From Desulfococcaceae bacterium HSG8 (lineage in GTDB: Bacteria > Desulfobacterota > Desulfobacteria > Desulfobacterales > 4be13), in contig JAUCGG010000005.1 in NCBI GenBank assembly GCA_030378015.1, forward strand, positions 1-59,648: a DNA stretch of 59,648 bases, written 5' to 3'. Below, one piece after another: positions 9,105-18,678 of this stretch (position 1 is the first letter of the stretch; the number at the start of each line of letters is the position of its first letter). The notes beneath the pieces were generated by a model. It was given only the letters and a program-made list of their open reading frames with translations. It ran no database searches and was not told where the DNA came from. Made by a program: the position numbers and the translations under genes.

Positions 9105-12100
9105 ATGAAACAAATCAGTTTTAAAAATCTTTCTTTAAAACACAAAATCAATTTTGTCTATTCGGCAGCGTTTGTTCTGATATTTGCTGTCGGCGGTATG
9201 ATTCTTTTTTCCGTTGTGAAACATACCACTGAAAAACAGATTGAAAACGAACTGAAAAACACCATGTCTGCCATACTGAATATGGTGAACACCTCCGCGC
9301 AGATATCTGTAAAACATTATCTGCGCGGCATTGCTGAAAAAAATCTGGATATCGTGCGGAATCTGCATTCTCGGTATCAGCAGGGAAAACTTACAGAACA
9401 TGAGGCAAAGACCAGAGCCGGCGAAATTCTGCTGAGTCAGACAATAGGAAAAACAGGATATCTTTTTGTCTGGAATACCCTGAAAGGGCCCGCTTCTGTC
9501 ACTTTGGACGTGCATCCGAAAATCCAGGGACAGGACGTGGCTTACGTCGGCTTTGTTCAGGAAGGCATTAAATTAAAAAACGGATATATGGAATATGAAT
9601 GGAAAAATCCGGATGAGAGCATTCCAAGAAAAAAAGCGATGTATCTTGTTTATTTCGAACCCTGGCAATGGATTATCGCTGTTTCGTCTTACCGGGAAGA
9701 ATTCATGGATATGGTCAATGTGAGCAGTTTCCGTGAAAATATCGTATCCCACAGGTTCGGGAAAACCGGATATGCGTTTGTTTTAAGCTATGAAGGAGTT
9801 TTACTGATTCATCCGTATTCGGAGTTTGAAGGCAAAATCGTCCTGGATAAGAAAGACGCTTTCGGAAGAAGATTTGTTGCCGAGATGTGCAGGAGGAAAA
9901 AGGGAAGAATCATTTATCCGTGGAAAAATCCCGGGGAAATATCTTCGCGTGAAAAACTGGCCATATTTGATAATATTCCCGAATTCAGGTGCGTAGTGGG
10001 GACATCTGTTTACCTGGATGAACTATATGAGCCTCTTGATACGTTCAGAAATTTTATTGTTGCAACCATTATTGCCGCCGTCCTGCTGGTGTTTCCCATA
10101 AGCCTTTGGATCAGTTCTGTTATTATCCGTCCGATTCAGTCCCTGATGACGAGTTTCGCCGCGGGCGCAACCGGGGACCTGTCTGTACGCGTGAAAACAG
10201 GTTCGGAAGATGAGATCGGTCAGTTAGGGCGATATTTCAACAGTTTCATGGAACATCTTGAAATTTCTGCAAACAACCTTTCCGAATCTGAAAAAAAATA
10301 CCGGTCCCTGTTTGAAAATGCGGTCGAAGGCATTTTTCAGAGTGTTCCGGGCGGGGGGTACCTGAGCGTCAATCCTGCTTTTGCAAGAATTTTCGGATAT
10401 GATTCGCCGGAGGAGGTGATTGCTTCTGTAACCGACGCCGGGAAACAGCTTTATGTCAATTCGGCGGACAGGGATGAACTGGTCGGGATTACCAGGGAAA
10501 ACGGAAAGGCGGAAGGATTTGAAGCCCCGTTATATCGCAAGGATAAAAGCATCATGTGGGTATCTATCCATGCCCGAAGCGTCTGTGACAATCAGGGAAA
10601 TATGCTGTACTACGAAGGCTCGTTTGTTGATATAACAAAAAGGAAGGAAGCAGAAAATCTTGTACGGATACGCACCGAAGAGCTGAAAGAAAGCGAGGAA
10701 AAATACAGAACACTGTTTGAGGAATCTGATGATGCCATGCTGATTATTGACGCTGGCAAATTTACCGACTGCAATTCGGCTGCTGTAAGAATGCTTAAAT
10801 ACAAACATAAATACGACCTGCTGGAGACCCATCCCTCGGAACTGTCTCCTGAGATGCAGCCTGACGGAATGTTTTCATATGAAAAAGCCGAAACAATGAT
10901 ATCTGCTGCTGTTCAAAAAGGCTGTCACCGTTTCGAGTGGATTCACCAGCGGGCTGACGGGGAGGATTTTCCTGCGGAAGTGCTGCTCACGGTTATTCCT
11001 TTCAGGGGAAAAAAGATTATCCATACAGTCTGGAGGGATATCACACGGCGCAAGGCAGATGAACAGGCTTTGAAAGCCAGTGAAAAAAAATTCCGGGTTC
11101 TGTTCGAATCGGCCGGGGATGCCATCATGCTACTGGATAAGGGGATAGTTACAGACTGCAATCAGAAGACTCTTGAATTATTTCAGACAGCCAGAGAACT
11201 GATCATCGGGAAAGGCCCTTATGAGTTTTCTCCTGCTGCCCAGCCTGACGGCGAAAACTCGGTAAAAAAGGCTTATGAGAAAATGAAAGCTGCCATTTCC
11301 GGCAAACCCCAGTTATTTGAATGGCTGCACACCAAAACAGACGGGACATGTTTCAATGCCGAAGTCAGCCTGAACAGCATGGAACTGAACAACAGAAACT
11401 ACGTTCAGGCAATTATCAGAGATATTACCCTGCGGAAAAAAACAGAAGAGGAGTTGGAAAGATACCGCGGCCATCTTGAGGAAATGGTGGAAAAACGGAC
11501 TGCCGAACTGACAGTGGCAAATGAAAAACTGCAAGGAGAGATTGCTGAACGGATGCGGATTGAAGAAGATCTGAGACAGGCAGGAGATTACCTTGAGAAT
11601 ATATTCCAAAGTTCGGCAGACGCCATCGGCATCACTGACAGACATGGAAAATTCATAAAAACCAACAAAAGGGGAACGGAGCTTTTCGGCTGTGAATGGA
11701 ATGAAATGAAAGGGATGCCTGCTTACGAACTCTATGCAGATAAAGACAGGTACAGAAAAATTGCAGAGACATTGCGAAAGGAAGGTTTTGTCAGACGATG
11801 CGAAGTTGTGATGAGGAAAAAAGACGGAGCAGAATTTCCTGCTGAAACCTCTGTCTCCCTGCTGAAAGACGGCAACGGAAAAATAATGGGAACTATGGGC
11901 GTAACAAGGGATATGAGCGATCTGAAAAAGGCGTTGATTGACCTTGAAACCATAAACAGAAAACTGAATCTGGAAATCGAAGAACGGAAAAGGATTGAGG
12001 TTGAACTCACACAGGCAAACAGTTATCTTGAGAATGTGCTGGAAAATTCCGCTGACCCGGTCGGCATTGCTGACAAAAAGGGAAAAATAATAAGGTGGAA

Positions 12101-13670
12101 CAGGATGGCAGAAGAACTTTTCGGATACACTTTTATGGAAATGAAAGGAAAGTCTGCATTTGGCATGTACTCTGACAAAGATGAACTGAACAGGATGCTG
12201 GATAAAGTTAAAGCCCAGGGTTTTATCACAAGGCATGAAATTTCCATGAAGAAAAAAGACGAAACCGTTTTCCAGGTTGAAATATCAATCGCGTTGCTGA
12301 AAAACGAAAATCAGGAAATAATCGGAAGTGTATCCGTAGGAAGGGACCTGAGTGAAATCAGAAAAGCCTATACCGAGATTGAAAAGGCAAACCGGCAACT
12401 GAACCGGGAAATCGAAGAGCGGATGCGGATTGAGGCGGAACTCAGGCAGACCAATGTCTATCTTGAAAATGTTCTGGAAAATTCGGCGGACGGTATCGGA
12501 CTTGCCGACATTCACGGGAGAATGGTTTCGTGGAACAGAGCAGCAGAGGAACTTTACGGTTACACTTCCGAAGAAATCAGGGGAACATCTTTTGCAGACC
12601 GCTATTCGGATAAAAACCAGCTTGAAAAAATGCTCTCCGAACTCAGGAAAAACGGTTTTGTGAAACATTATGAAATCCTTATGCGGAAAAAAGACGAAAC
12701 TGATTCGTCGTTTGAAGTTTCGATTGCCATGCTCAAAGACTCGGACGAAAAAAATATCGGCAGTATCTGCGTGGCAAGAGACCTGAGCGATATTAAAAAA
12801 GCGCTCACAGAAACCCGTATGGCCCGCGAAGCGGCTGAAAAAGCAAACAAAAGAATCACGGACAGCCTCAATTATGCAAAAAAAATACAGCGTTCCCTGC
12901 TGGCCAATCTTGATGTGGTAAAATCCTATCTTCCGGAGAGTTTTTTTATATGGGAGCCGAAAGATATTGTGGGCGGCGATATTTTCTTCACAGATTCTTC
13001 CGAAGACGGTTTCATTGTTGCTGTGATTGACTGCACCGGACACGGGATTCCCGGGGCTTTTATGACCATGATAGCAATTTCGGCCCTGAACAGAATTGTG
13101 AAAGACGAAGCCTGCCGTGATCCTGCGGAAATCATGAAGCGTCTGAATATCATTGTCAGAACAACACTCCAGCAGGATACGAATTATGCTCTTTCGGATG
13201 ACGGGATGGATGCGGGCATAGCCAGAGTCACCCATATGAATATCGAATCCCCCGCGCTCAGTTTCCAGGCTTCGGAGCTGAGTTTCGCCGGGGCAAAAAT
13301 TCCGCTGTATTATGTCCGGAACGGCGAAATAAATGTCATAAAGGGCGACAGGCGGAGCATCGGATACAGACGCTCAGATCCGGATTTAAGTTTTACCCGC
13401 CATACAGTCAATATCGAAAAAGGCATGAGTTTTTATATGACCACAGACGGCGTTACAGATCAGTTCGGCGGAGAAAACGGAAAGAAATTCGGAGCACCCC
13501 GGCTCAGAAATCTGCTGAAAGAGATCGGCGGACTGCCTTTTGAAAAACAGAGAAACGTGCTGGTCCGGGCCTTTGAGGAATACAGGGAGAAAAAAGAAAG
13601 ATTGGATGATATGACGGTGGTGGGGTTCACGCTCGGAGGAATTCACCCTAACCTCAGACTTGATGTTTGA
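9105..13670 (+). CDS. Membrane Cache-HAMP-PAS(6)-SpoIIE phosphatase
   Basis: A 1521-residue signalling protein. The ATG at 9105 follows AGAGGAAAA; the longer frame upstream is IS91 remnant. Order: membrane helix (about 15-38); two Cache-type periplasmic sensor domains with repeated GKTGY(L/A)FV motifs; membrane helix (about 315-340); HAMP (340-390); six PAS domains beginning near 399, 532, 661, 830, 976 and 1121, the last three being near-duplicates linked by coiled coils with EERxRIE; and a C-terminal SpoIIE/PP2C phosphatase from about 1254 with GGD (1288), DGMDAG (1366), TDGVTDQFG (1446) and DDMTVV (1501). The family dephosphorylates anti-sigma-factor antagonists in response to an external signal. 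No such partner is nearby. The neighbouring solute-binding protein may supply the ligand (inference). Confidence 0.88.
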   Translation: MKQISFKNLSLKHKINFVYSAAFVLIFAVGGMILFSVVKHTTEKQIENELKNTMSAILNMVNTSAQISVKHYLRGIAEKNLDIVRNLHSRYQQGKLTEHEAKTRAGEILLSQTIGKTGYLFVWNTLKGPASVTLDVHPKIQGQDVAYVGFVQEGIKLKNGYMEYEWKNPDESIPRKKAMYLVYFEPWQWIIAVSSYREEFMDMVNVSSFRENIVSHRFGKTGYAFVLSYEGVLLIHPYSEFEGKIVLDKKDAFGRRFVAEMCRRKKGRIIYPWKNPGEISSREKLAIFDNIPEFRCVVGTSVYLDELYEPLDTFRNFIVATIIAAVLLVFPISLWISSVIIRPIQSLMTSFAAGATGDLSVRVKTGSEDEIGQLGRYFNSFMEHLEISANNLSESEKKYRSLFENAVEGIFQSVPGGGYLSVNPAFARIFGYDSPEEVIASVTDAGKQLYVNSADRDELVGITRENGKAEGFEAPLYRKDKSIMWVSIHARSVCDNQGNMLYYEGSFVDITKRKEAENLVRIRTEELKESEEKYRTLFEESDDAMLIIDAGKFTDCNSAAVRMLKYKHKYDLLETHPSELSPEMQPDGMFSYEKAETMISAAVQKGCHRFEWIHQRADGEDFPAEVLLTVIPFRGKKIIHTVWRDITRRKADEQALKASEKKFRVLFESAGDAIMLLDKGIVTDCNQKTLELFQTARELIIGKGPYEFSPAAQPDGENSVKKAYEKMKAAISGKPQLFEWLHTKTDGTCFNAEVSLNSMELNNRNYVQAIIRDITLRKKTEEELERYRGHLEEMVEKRTAELTVANEKLQGEIAERMRIEEDLRQAGDYLENIFQSSADAIGITDRHGKFIKTNKRGTELFGCEWNEMKGMPAYELYADKDRYRKIAETLRKEGFVRRCEVVMRKKDGAEFPAETSVSLLKDGNGKIMGTMGVTRDMSDLKKALIDLETINRKLNLEIEERKRIEVELTQANSYLENVLENSADPVGIADKKGKIIRWNRMAEELFGYTFMEMKGKSAFGMYSDKDELNRMLDKVKAQGFITRHEISMKKKDETVFQVEISIALLKNENQEIIGSVSVGRDLSEIRKAYTEIEKANRQLNREIEERMRIEAELRQTNVYLENVLENSADGIGLADIHGRMVSWNRAAEELYGYTSEEIRGTSFADRYSDKNQLEKMLSELRKNGFVKHYEILMRKKDETDSSFEVSIAMLKDSDEKNIGSICVARDLSDIKKALTETRMAREAAEKANKRITDSLNYAKKIQRSLLANLDVVKSYLPESFFIWEPKDIVGGDIFFTDSSEDGFIVAVIDCTGHGIPGAFMTMIAISALNRIVKDEACRDPAEIMKRLNIIVRTTLQQDTNYALSDDGMDAGIARVTHMNIESPALSFQASELSFAGAKIPLYYVRNGEINVIKGDRRSIGYRRSDPDLSFTRHTVNIEKGMSFYMTTDGVTDQFGGENGKKFGAPRLRNLLKEIGGLPFEKQRNVLVRAFEEYREKKERLDDMTVVGFTLGGIHPNLRLDV

Positions 13671-13700
13671 TGATTTCAACTGCTTGTTTTGAAAGAAAAA

Positions 13701-13778
13701 TATAACCTGACAGTCCAGCGGCAATTGGAGGCTTTCATTTTGTTCCAGCCCCCAATTGCCACTGACTTTTACATTATA
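13701..13778. other. Long imperfect hairpin, attC-like or terminator
   Basis: TATAAC ... GGCAATTGG ... CCAATTGCC ... ATTATA form nested arms over 78 bp between the SpoIIE gene and the next gene. The overall geometry resembles the attC-like sites at 23299 and 23486, but the right box lacks GTT. It could also end transcription of the SpoIIE gene. Confidence 0.35.
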
Positions 13779-13808
13779 ATTTTTTAATTCGAGAGAAAGG
13801 AAACAGAT

Positions 13809-14540
13809 ATGAAAAAATTACTGATAGCTATAAGTGCATTGCTTGTAGCGGTATTCGCCGAAGCCGGGGACATAAAAATCGTAACCGAAGATTTTCCGCC
13901 CTATAATTATGAAGAAAACGGCAAAATCACAGGACTGTCAACGAAGGTCGTCAGGGCTGTCTTAAAGGAACTCGGAATGAATCCCGGAATCAGAATATAT
14001 CCGTGGGCAAGGGCTTATAAAATGGCTTCGGAACAGGAAAATGTTCTCATATATTCGATACTGAGAACCGCCGAAAGGGAAAAACTGTTCAGATGGGTAG
14101 GCAAAATAGCGGTTTCGGAAATGTATCTTTTCAGACTGAATGAACGGAATGACATAAAAATCAATTCTCTCGGCGACGCGAAAAAATATACAGTCGGAGT
14201 TACCAGAGAAACCGCCCCGCATCAGTATCTCTCGGAAAGAGGCTTTGACCTGAAAGAAGTTGTCAGCAGAGATGATCTGAACATAAGAAAACTTGTCAGG
14301 GGGCGGATAGATCTGATGCCTTATTATGAAGCACCTTTTCTTCACAAGGTCAGAAATCTGGGTTACGATCCCGGAAAGTTTGAGAAAGCATATTTCATGA
14401 ACGATGCCTCCGAAGAACTTTACATGGCTTTCAGCAACAATACATCTGATAAGATTGTTGAAAAATTTGCAAAGGCATTGGAGAGGATAAAAACAGACGG
14501 TACCTATGATAAAATAGTGAAAGAATATTTCTCGGATTAA
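13809..14540 (+). CDS. Periplasmic solute-binding protein, family 3
   Basis: A 243-residue protein with a signal peptide ending AEA-GD and a mature chain starting with IKIVTEDFPPYNYEENGKITG, typical of family 3 solute-binding proteins. Other features are the TAEREKLFRWVG segment, GVTRETAPHQYL, and a closing KTDGTYDKIVKEYF helix. GAGAAAGGAAA precedes the ATG. No transporter genes are adjacent. It is the second orphan binding protein in this region, and like the one at 6811 it is followed within 50 bp by a group II intron at an ATAACC-type target. Confidence 0.82.
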   Translation: MKKLLIAISALLVAVFAEAGDIKIVTEDFPPYNYEENGKITGLSTKVVRAVLKELGMNPGIRIYPWARAYKMASEQENVLIYSILRTAEREKLFRWVGKIAVSEMYLFRLNERNDIKINSLGDAKKYTVGVTRETAPHQYLSERGFDLKEVVSRDDLNIRKLVRGRIDLMPYYEAPFLHKVRNLGYDPGKFEKAYFMNDASEELYMAFSNNTSDKIVEKFAKALERIKTDGTYDKIVKEYFSD

Positions 14541-14581
14541 AATTTCCGTGAGAAAAAAATTATAACCCGGCATTGCAGCGG

Positions 14582-15113
14582 GTTCGACATGAAGTCGCTG
14601 ATCTGATTATTAATTCTGTTTCTCATTGATGAAAAACAGAAGTTTCAACCTGTCGTGTTGCCGACAGTTTCTTACTCCGACATGCGTCACCGGTAACGGC
14701 GAGGTGTGAGAGATCGGAGGACAATGCAGCCCTCATGCCGCAAAAACAGACACTGCAAGATGACAGAATTCTTTAAAAAACTGAATGCGAAGCTCCGGGG
14801 ATATTACAATTACTACGGAGCCAGAGGAAACTATAACAGCCTGTCATCATTCTTCTTTCATGCCATGCGGATTCTGTTTAAGTGGCTGAACAGGAGAAGT
14901 CATCGGAAAAGTTACAACCGGAAGGATTCAGAGAACTGCTGAAATATTTCGGCATTGAAAGACCTCGTGTCACGGAGAAAACGGTACGGATTCAGTATAA
15001 GCTGTTCAATGCGGCGTAGTGCGCCAAAGCGGGTAATACTGAAGAACCTTGTGCGGTAGTTCCGCACGCAGGGGGTCTGTGAGGGGGCAGTCGGGTAACT
15101 GGCTGTCCTACCT
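14582..15113 (+). mobile_element. Internally deleted group II intron (copy D)
   Basis: The 5' end GTTCGACATGAAGTCGCTG matches copies A and C (GTGCG changed to GTTCG). After about 160 bp the sequence jumps directly into the C-terminus of the intron reverse transcriptase, then to a degenerate domain V (AGAACCTTGTGCGG...CCGCACG) and a domain VI stem ending ...GTCCTACCTT. Most of domain I and the polymerase are deleted. The 20 bases before it are ATAACCCGGCATTGCAGCGG. Confidence 0.7.
14739..15019 (+). pseudogene. Group II intron reverse transcriptase/maturase C-terminal remnant
   Basis: The frame reads LNAKLRGYYNYYGARGNYN and then RILFKWLNRRSHRKSYN, a clear match to the C-terminal region of group II intron-encoded proteins. 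After SYN the frame is lost by one base (NWKGF expected). In the next frame it continues FRELLKYFGIERPRV to the TAG at 15017. The polymerase domain is missing, so it cannot be active. Confidence 0.75.
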
Positions 15114-15239
15114 TATATTGCCACAAAAGGGAGCTATTCTGATGAATTAAGACAGTTATCAACAGATAGTGTGAATCACCGCAGACTGAAAGATGAACGG
15201 CATAATTTTTTTAACGTACTAAAAAAGAAGGGAATTGCA

Positions 15240-16367
15240 ATGGAGGAAATGAGTTACAGTGATTTGGTTATTGACTTGGCTATTCTGCTAATCAGCCTGC
15301 TGCTTGGAACAATTCTGGCACGAGTTTTTCCGGGGTATGTCAGAAAAGAGAAGATTGCCAGCAGCCGCGTTGAGGAGATCGAAATAAAGCGAAGCCACTT
15401 TCGACTGTTTCGCGCAGGCTACGTAGCCATCATTGCATGGATAATTCACAAGGAAATAGGATTAATTGAGTCCGTTTTTCCCGACTTTATTCCGGCCCAT
15501 TTTGTTCAGGTCGAAGGGAAACTGAGCATATTCTGGTTCCTGTTCTGGTTTGCGCTCCTGCTGATACACGGATTGGAATACAGTCTGCGGTGGGTGGTAC
15601 AAATAAGGAAAAAACTCTCACTCCCCAGCCTCCTGATGAGCATCGTGCGAATTTTTCTGATCATGGGAGCCATCATAGTCATCGGACAAAATGTTCTTGA
15701 TTGGCATCCCACAACCCTGTTGGCCTCCACTGCCATCTTATCTATGGTGTTCGGTCTCGCGTTCAAAAAAACCCTGAGCGATCTTCTGGCGGGCATATCG
15801 CTTAACCTGACCCACGCCATCATCCCCTCCCAGTGGATCAGGATTCCCTCTCCCCGGTTTCCCGATAGCATGATTTCCGGTGAGGTGCTGTCCACCAACT
15901 GGCGCGAAACCCGGGTGAGAACCACGGCCGGGCACGTCTATATAATCCCCAACTCCCAGTTGGCCGGCTCGGTGGTCCATAACATGAGCTGGCCCGACAA
16001 GGTGCGTCGTCATGCCATGGACTTTTTTGTCTGCAATCATGTCCATCCTGATCTGATCAGCGAAGCCCTGCTTTCATGCCTCGGAGGCAACGCTAAAATT
16101 CTGGACAGCTACAAAAAGTCACAAGTGCTTGTCACCGGTTATCAAGAGTTCAGCATTCGCTATACACTGCGCTTCTGGACCGAAACCTATCACGACAGCG
16201 CCGGTTTGGAGGCGGGCATCCGCCGCAAGGTATGGGATGCATTCGAGAAACGCGGTATTCAGCTGCCGGTGGTACCGGAGATACGGATTCACAAGGGAAA
16301 GTCCTTATCAGAAGAAAGACGAGACTGTTCCGCAACGAGGGGAGATCAAGATATAATTGATATTTAA
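15240..16367 (+). CDS. MscS-family mechanosensitive channel
   Basis: A 375-residue inner-membrane protein starting at the ATG at 15240, preceded by GAAGGGA; the GTG at 15171 would add 23 hydrophilic residues. About four membrane segments (residues 8-27, 58-75, 96-115, 135-155) lead into the pore helix region LASTAILSMVFGLAFKKTLS, then the beta domain with GEVLSTNWRETRVRT and YIIPNSQLAGSVVHN, both diagnostic for MscS. The family releases solutes at osmotic downshift. The last 20 residues are low-complexity and unlike the family. Confidence 0.85.
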   Translation: MEEMSYSDLVIDLAILLISLLLGTILARVFPGYVRKEKIASSRVEEIEIKRSHFRLFRAGYVAIIAWIIHKEIGLIESVFPDFIPAHFVQVEGKLSIFWFLFWFALLLIHGLEYSLRWVVQIRKKLSLPSLLMSIVRIFLIMGAIIVIGQNVLDWHPTTLLASTAILSMVFGLAFKKTLSDLLAGISLNLTHAIIPSQWIRIPSPRFPDSMISGEVLSTNWRETRVRTTAGHVYIIPNSQLAGSVVHNMSWPDKVRRHAMDFFVCNHVHPDLISEALLSCLGGNAKILDSYKKSQVLVTGYQEFSIRYTLRFWTETYHDSAGLEAGIRRKVWDAFEKRGIQLPVVPEIRIHKGKSLSEERRDCSATRGDQDIIDI

Positions 16368-16382
16368 GCTAAAAATTTGATA

Positions 16383-16431
16383 ACATAATTATGAAACAGA
16401 GCACTAAGTGCTCCCATTTCAGAAACGATGT
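16383..16431. repeat. GAAACAGAGCA hairpin repeat (inverted pair)
   Basis: ACATAATTATGAAACAGAGC on one arm and a diverged reverse copy ending AACGATGT on the other meet at GAGCACTAAGTGCTC. It lies just after the MscS gene and is related to the repeats at 8531 and 16521. Confidence 0.5.
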
Positions 16432-16520
16432 CCAGGTTTTGCCATTCCGCTCCCGTCGGATTGACAAATCCGGCGGCGGTCCGGATTCGCCAATTCAAGC
16501 CGGGCGGGACGTGTAAATTA

Positions 16521-16554
16521 ACTTGGACATTATTTCTGAAACAGAGCACCAAGT
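16521..16554. repeat. GAAACAGAGCA hairpin repeat
   Basis: ACTTGG ... CCAAGT arms around a core ACATTATTTCTGAAACAGAG. Same family as the repeats at 8531 and 16383. Confidence 0.5.
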
Positions 16555-16562
16555 CATCCGAA

Positions 16563-16721
16563 AGGTATTTATGCGGAACGTGGTAAGCCCGCCTGTCTCC
16601 GTGAAAGCGGAAACCGAATCGTAAGAGGAGGCGACAGGCAGGCGGGTATGGGATTTCGGAGAAAGCGGATGCCGTGCTGTAATCGTGCGGATACGGGCTT
16701 AACATCCCCTGGTTACCCGAC
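16563..16721 (+). mobile_element. Group II intron fragment (copy E)
   Basis: The segment with GAACGTGGTAAGCCCG, GTATGGGATTTCGGAGAAAG and CGTGCGGATACGGGCTT matches the part of domain I to II that normally precedes the intron reverse transcriptase gene. It is joined directly to a 3' end ...GGTTACCCGAC, so everything between is deleted. From 16722 to 17187 I see no further gene. Confidence 0.5.
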
Positions 16722-17187
16722 ATGCCGCGGAACACAGACCGGTTATCGTAATCCCCCGGGCGGAAGCACGGTCTCTGAAAAAAAACCGGCGCGGAAAAAG
16801 TCGGCAGCACGTAAAATCTGCCGTTATTACATAATACTTATCGCTGATTTTCTGCCGAAAATATGGTATCAGTGAGAAGTGTTTCCGAACGATCACTTAT
16901 TTTACTTCACGCACTTCTTACCCGTCCGCCGCTGACGCCGGGCTTGAGAAAGTAAATCGGTGAAAACGAAATATAACAAAAACATAACAAAAAAAATTCA
17001 ATTGATGGCTATTGGAAAAAGCGAAAAATAACGGTTGACTGTGGTTGCACACGGTGATAGGATCATCCGCAAGTCTGTGGAACATAACCAAGCTCTTATA
17101 GCGCAAAAAGTCGTGCAGGAATGGCTTGAGAGTGACTTGAAGTTGTACATTGCATTAATTCGATAACCATTGAAGGAGGAAAACAAA

Positions 17188-18417
17188 ATGATGACAGAAA
17201 CAGGAGGAAAATTTTATTTCCCGAAGGTGACAGCTTTTTTTATGTTGCTGTGCTGGTTGATACTGCCAGTGGAACAAGTTTATGCCGAAGAGAAGGCACC
17301 CGTGCTTAAAATGGCCACAACGACAAGCACTGCCAACACCGGGATTTTGAAAGAGCTTGTACCTGCTTTCAAAAAAGATACGGGAATTCTGCTCAAATAT
17401 ATGGCAGTTGGCACAGGGAAAGCCCTTGATTTGGGTAAAAAATGCAAAGCGGATGTTGTGATGGTTCATGCTCCTGCGGCAGAGAAAAAATATGTGAAAG
17501 ATGGTTTCGGAAAGGATCGGAGGTTGGTAATGCTTAAAAGTTGCTCGAAAATTTGTTTCTAAGCTGTAAATCATTGCCTGGTAAAGGTTCGGGAATCCTC
17601 GTTTATATAAGAGCCGATATTAATTGATTTTTTCGCATAAAAAATATAACATTTTGTAAATATTAATATTTATTCTGAAGAAATATTGAAATATGATGTT
17701 TCCTTGTCCGAAAATATGAAAATACTGCAATCTGCGGTTTTCAGAAATTTATAATGTTATCAGATTGTTAAAAAAATAGCAGATCCGAATGGTTATAAAA
17801 ACAAATTAAAATCGGTTCTTATAAGATGGCGAATCGGTAAACGCCTGCCAGACAAGGGTTTACAGATTAGGATTAAAATTTCGGGCAACATTTAAGTAAT
17901 GTATAATGACTTTGTCATAATCGGTCCTGAAAGTGATCCCGCCAAAGTGAAAGGGCTTTCCGTAACCGAGGCGATGAAAGCAATAGCCGGTGAAAAACAG
18001 ATATTTGTAAGCCGGGGAGATAATTCCGGGACAAACAAAAAGGAAATTTTTCTTTGGAAAGCAGCCGGAATAGCTTTGCCGGAAGATGGAACCTGGTACG
18101 CCCGCACGGGCAGAGGGATGATCATTGTCATCGGAATTGCAGCGGAACGTAAGGGCTATACTCTGACGGATCGCGGTACCTATATCAGATACGAATCCCG
18201 GCAAAAGGGCAAACCTCCCCTTGTCATCCTGACAGAAGGCGATGATATTCTTTTAAACCAGTACAGTGTGATTGCCGTAAATCCGGACAGTTGCGACAAA
18301 ATTCGTAATGACCTTGCCCTCAAATTCATGGATTGGATTGTATCGGAGAATGTTCAGAAATTCATCGGGGACTACAAATTGTTAGGCAAGAAAATTTACA
18401 CGCCTAATGCCAAGTAA
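17188..18417 (+). pseudogene. tupA: Tungstate-binding protein TupA, split by a 364-bp element
   Basis: Two in-frame halves make one TupA-type periplasmic protein of about 286 residues. The first half (17188-17532) has AGGAGG before the ATG, a signal peptide ending VYA-EE, and the family motifs MATTTSTANTG, AVGTGKALDLG and ADVVMVHAPAAEKKYV. The second half (17902-18417) continues with YNDFVIIGP, SRGDNSGTNKKE, YTLTDRGTYI and the FNP/NQY region. Removing the element and one TAATG copy restores the frame (VMYNDF). As it stands, translation would end shortly after the insertion with LKSCSKICF. No tupB or tupC genes follow. The family feeds an ABC importer with tungstate for molybdopterin-type enzymes. 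Confidence 0.85.
17533..17896. mobile_element. 364-bp MITE-like element (family 6, copy 1)
   Basis: Terminal inverted repeats CTTAAAAGTTGCTCGAAAA and, on the other end, CTTAAATGTTGCCCGAAAT (read inwards). Direct TAATG duplications lie at 17528-17532 and 17897-17901. There is no ORF of its own, so it is probably non-autonomous. The second copy, in the opposite orientation, is at 34714-35079. Confidence 0.85.
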
Positions 18418-18432
18418 CCTGAGATCACGTAA

Positions 18433-18545
18433 GGCGATTTCCAATAAAAAACATACCGGATTGAAGTTTGTAGTTCCGCCTTCAGGCGGCATGACCGCCT
18501 GAAGGCGGGACTACAAACTTGGTATATTCTTTTCTGGAAATCACC
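18433..18545. mobile_element. Palindromic MITE family 1 (copy 1)
   Basis: A 113-bp near-perfect palindrome with outer arms GGCGATTTCCAATAAAAAAC and GGAAATCACC and inner arms GTAGTTCCGCCTTCAGGCGG around ATGA. Other copies are at about 25521-25759 (containing a nested element) and 57579-57701. Confidence 0.75.
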
Positions 18546-18678
18546 TCCGAAGATACCATGCCCATTTCTTTCAGTATTGATGGTTTCAGAAGATCACGAA
18601 ACATTTTGACTGATTAGCTAGGTAAAAACGACCAGCTCCTTTACATTTTTGTTTTTTATTATCGGGGAGATGCTGATT

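Noticed and set aside
11313-13235. Minus-strand ORFs of 307 and 316 residues
   Set aside because: They lie opposite the well-supported SpoIIE/PAS gene, are rich in Phe, His and Cys, and mirror the repeated PAS-linker sequence.
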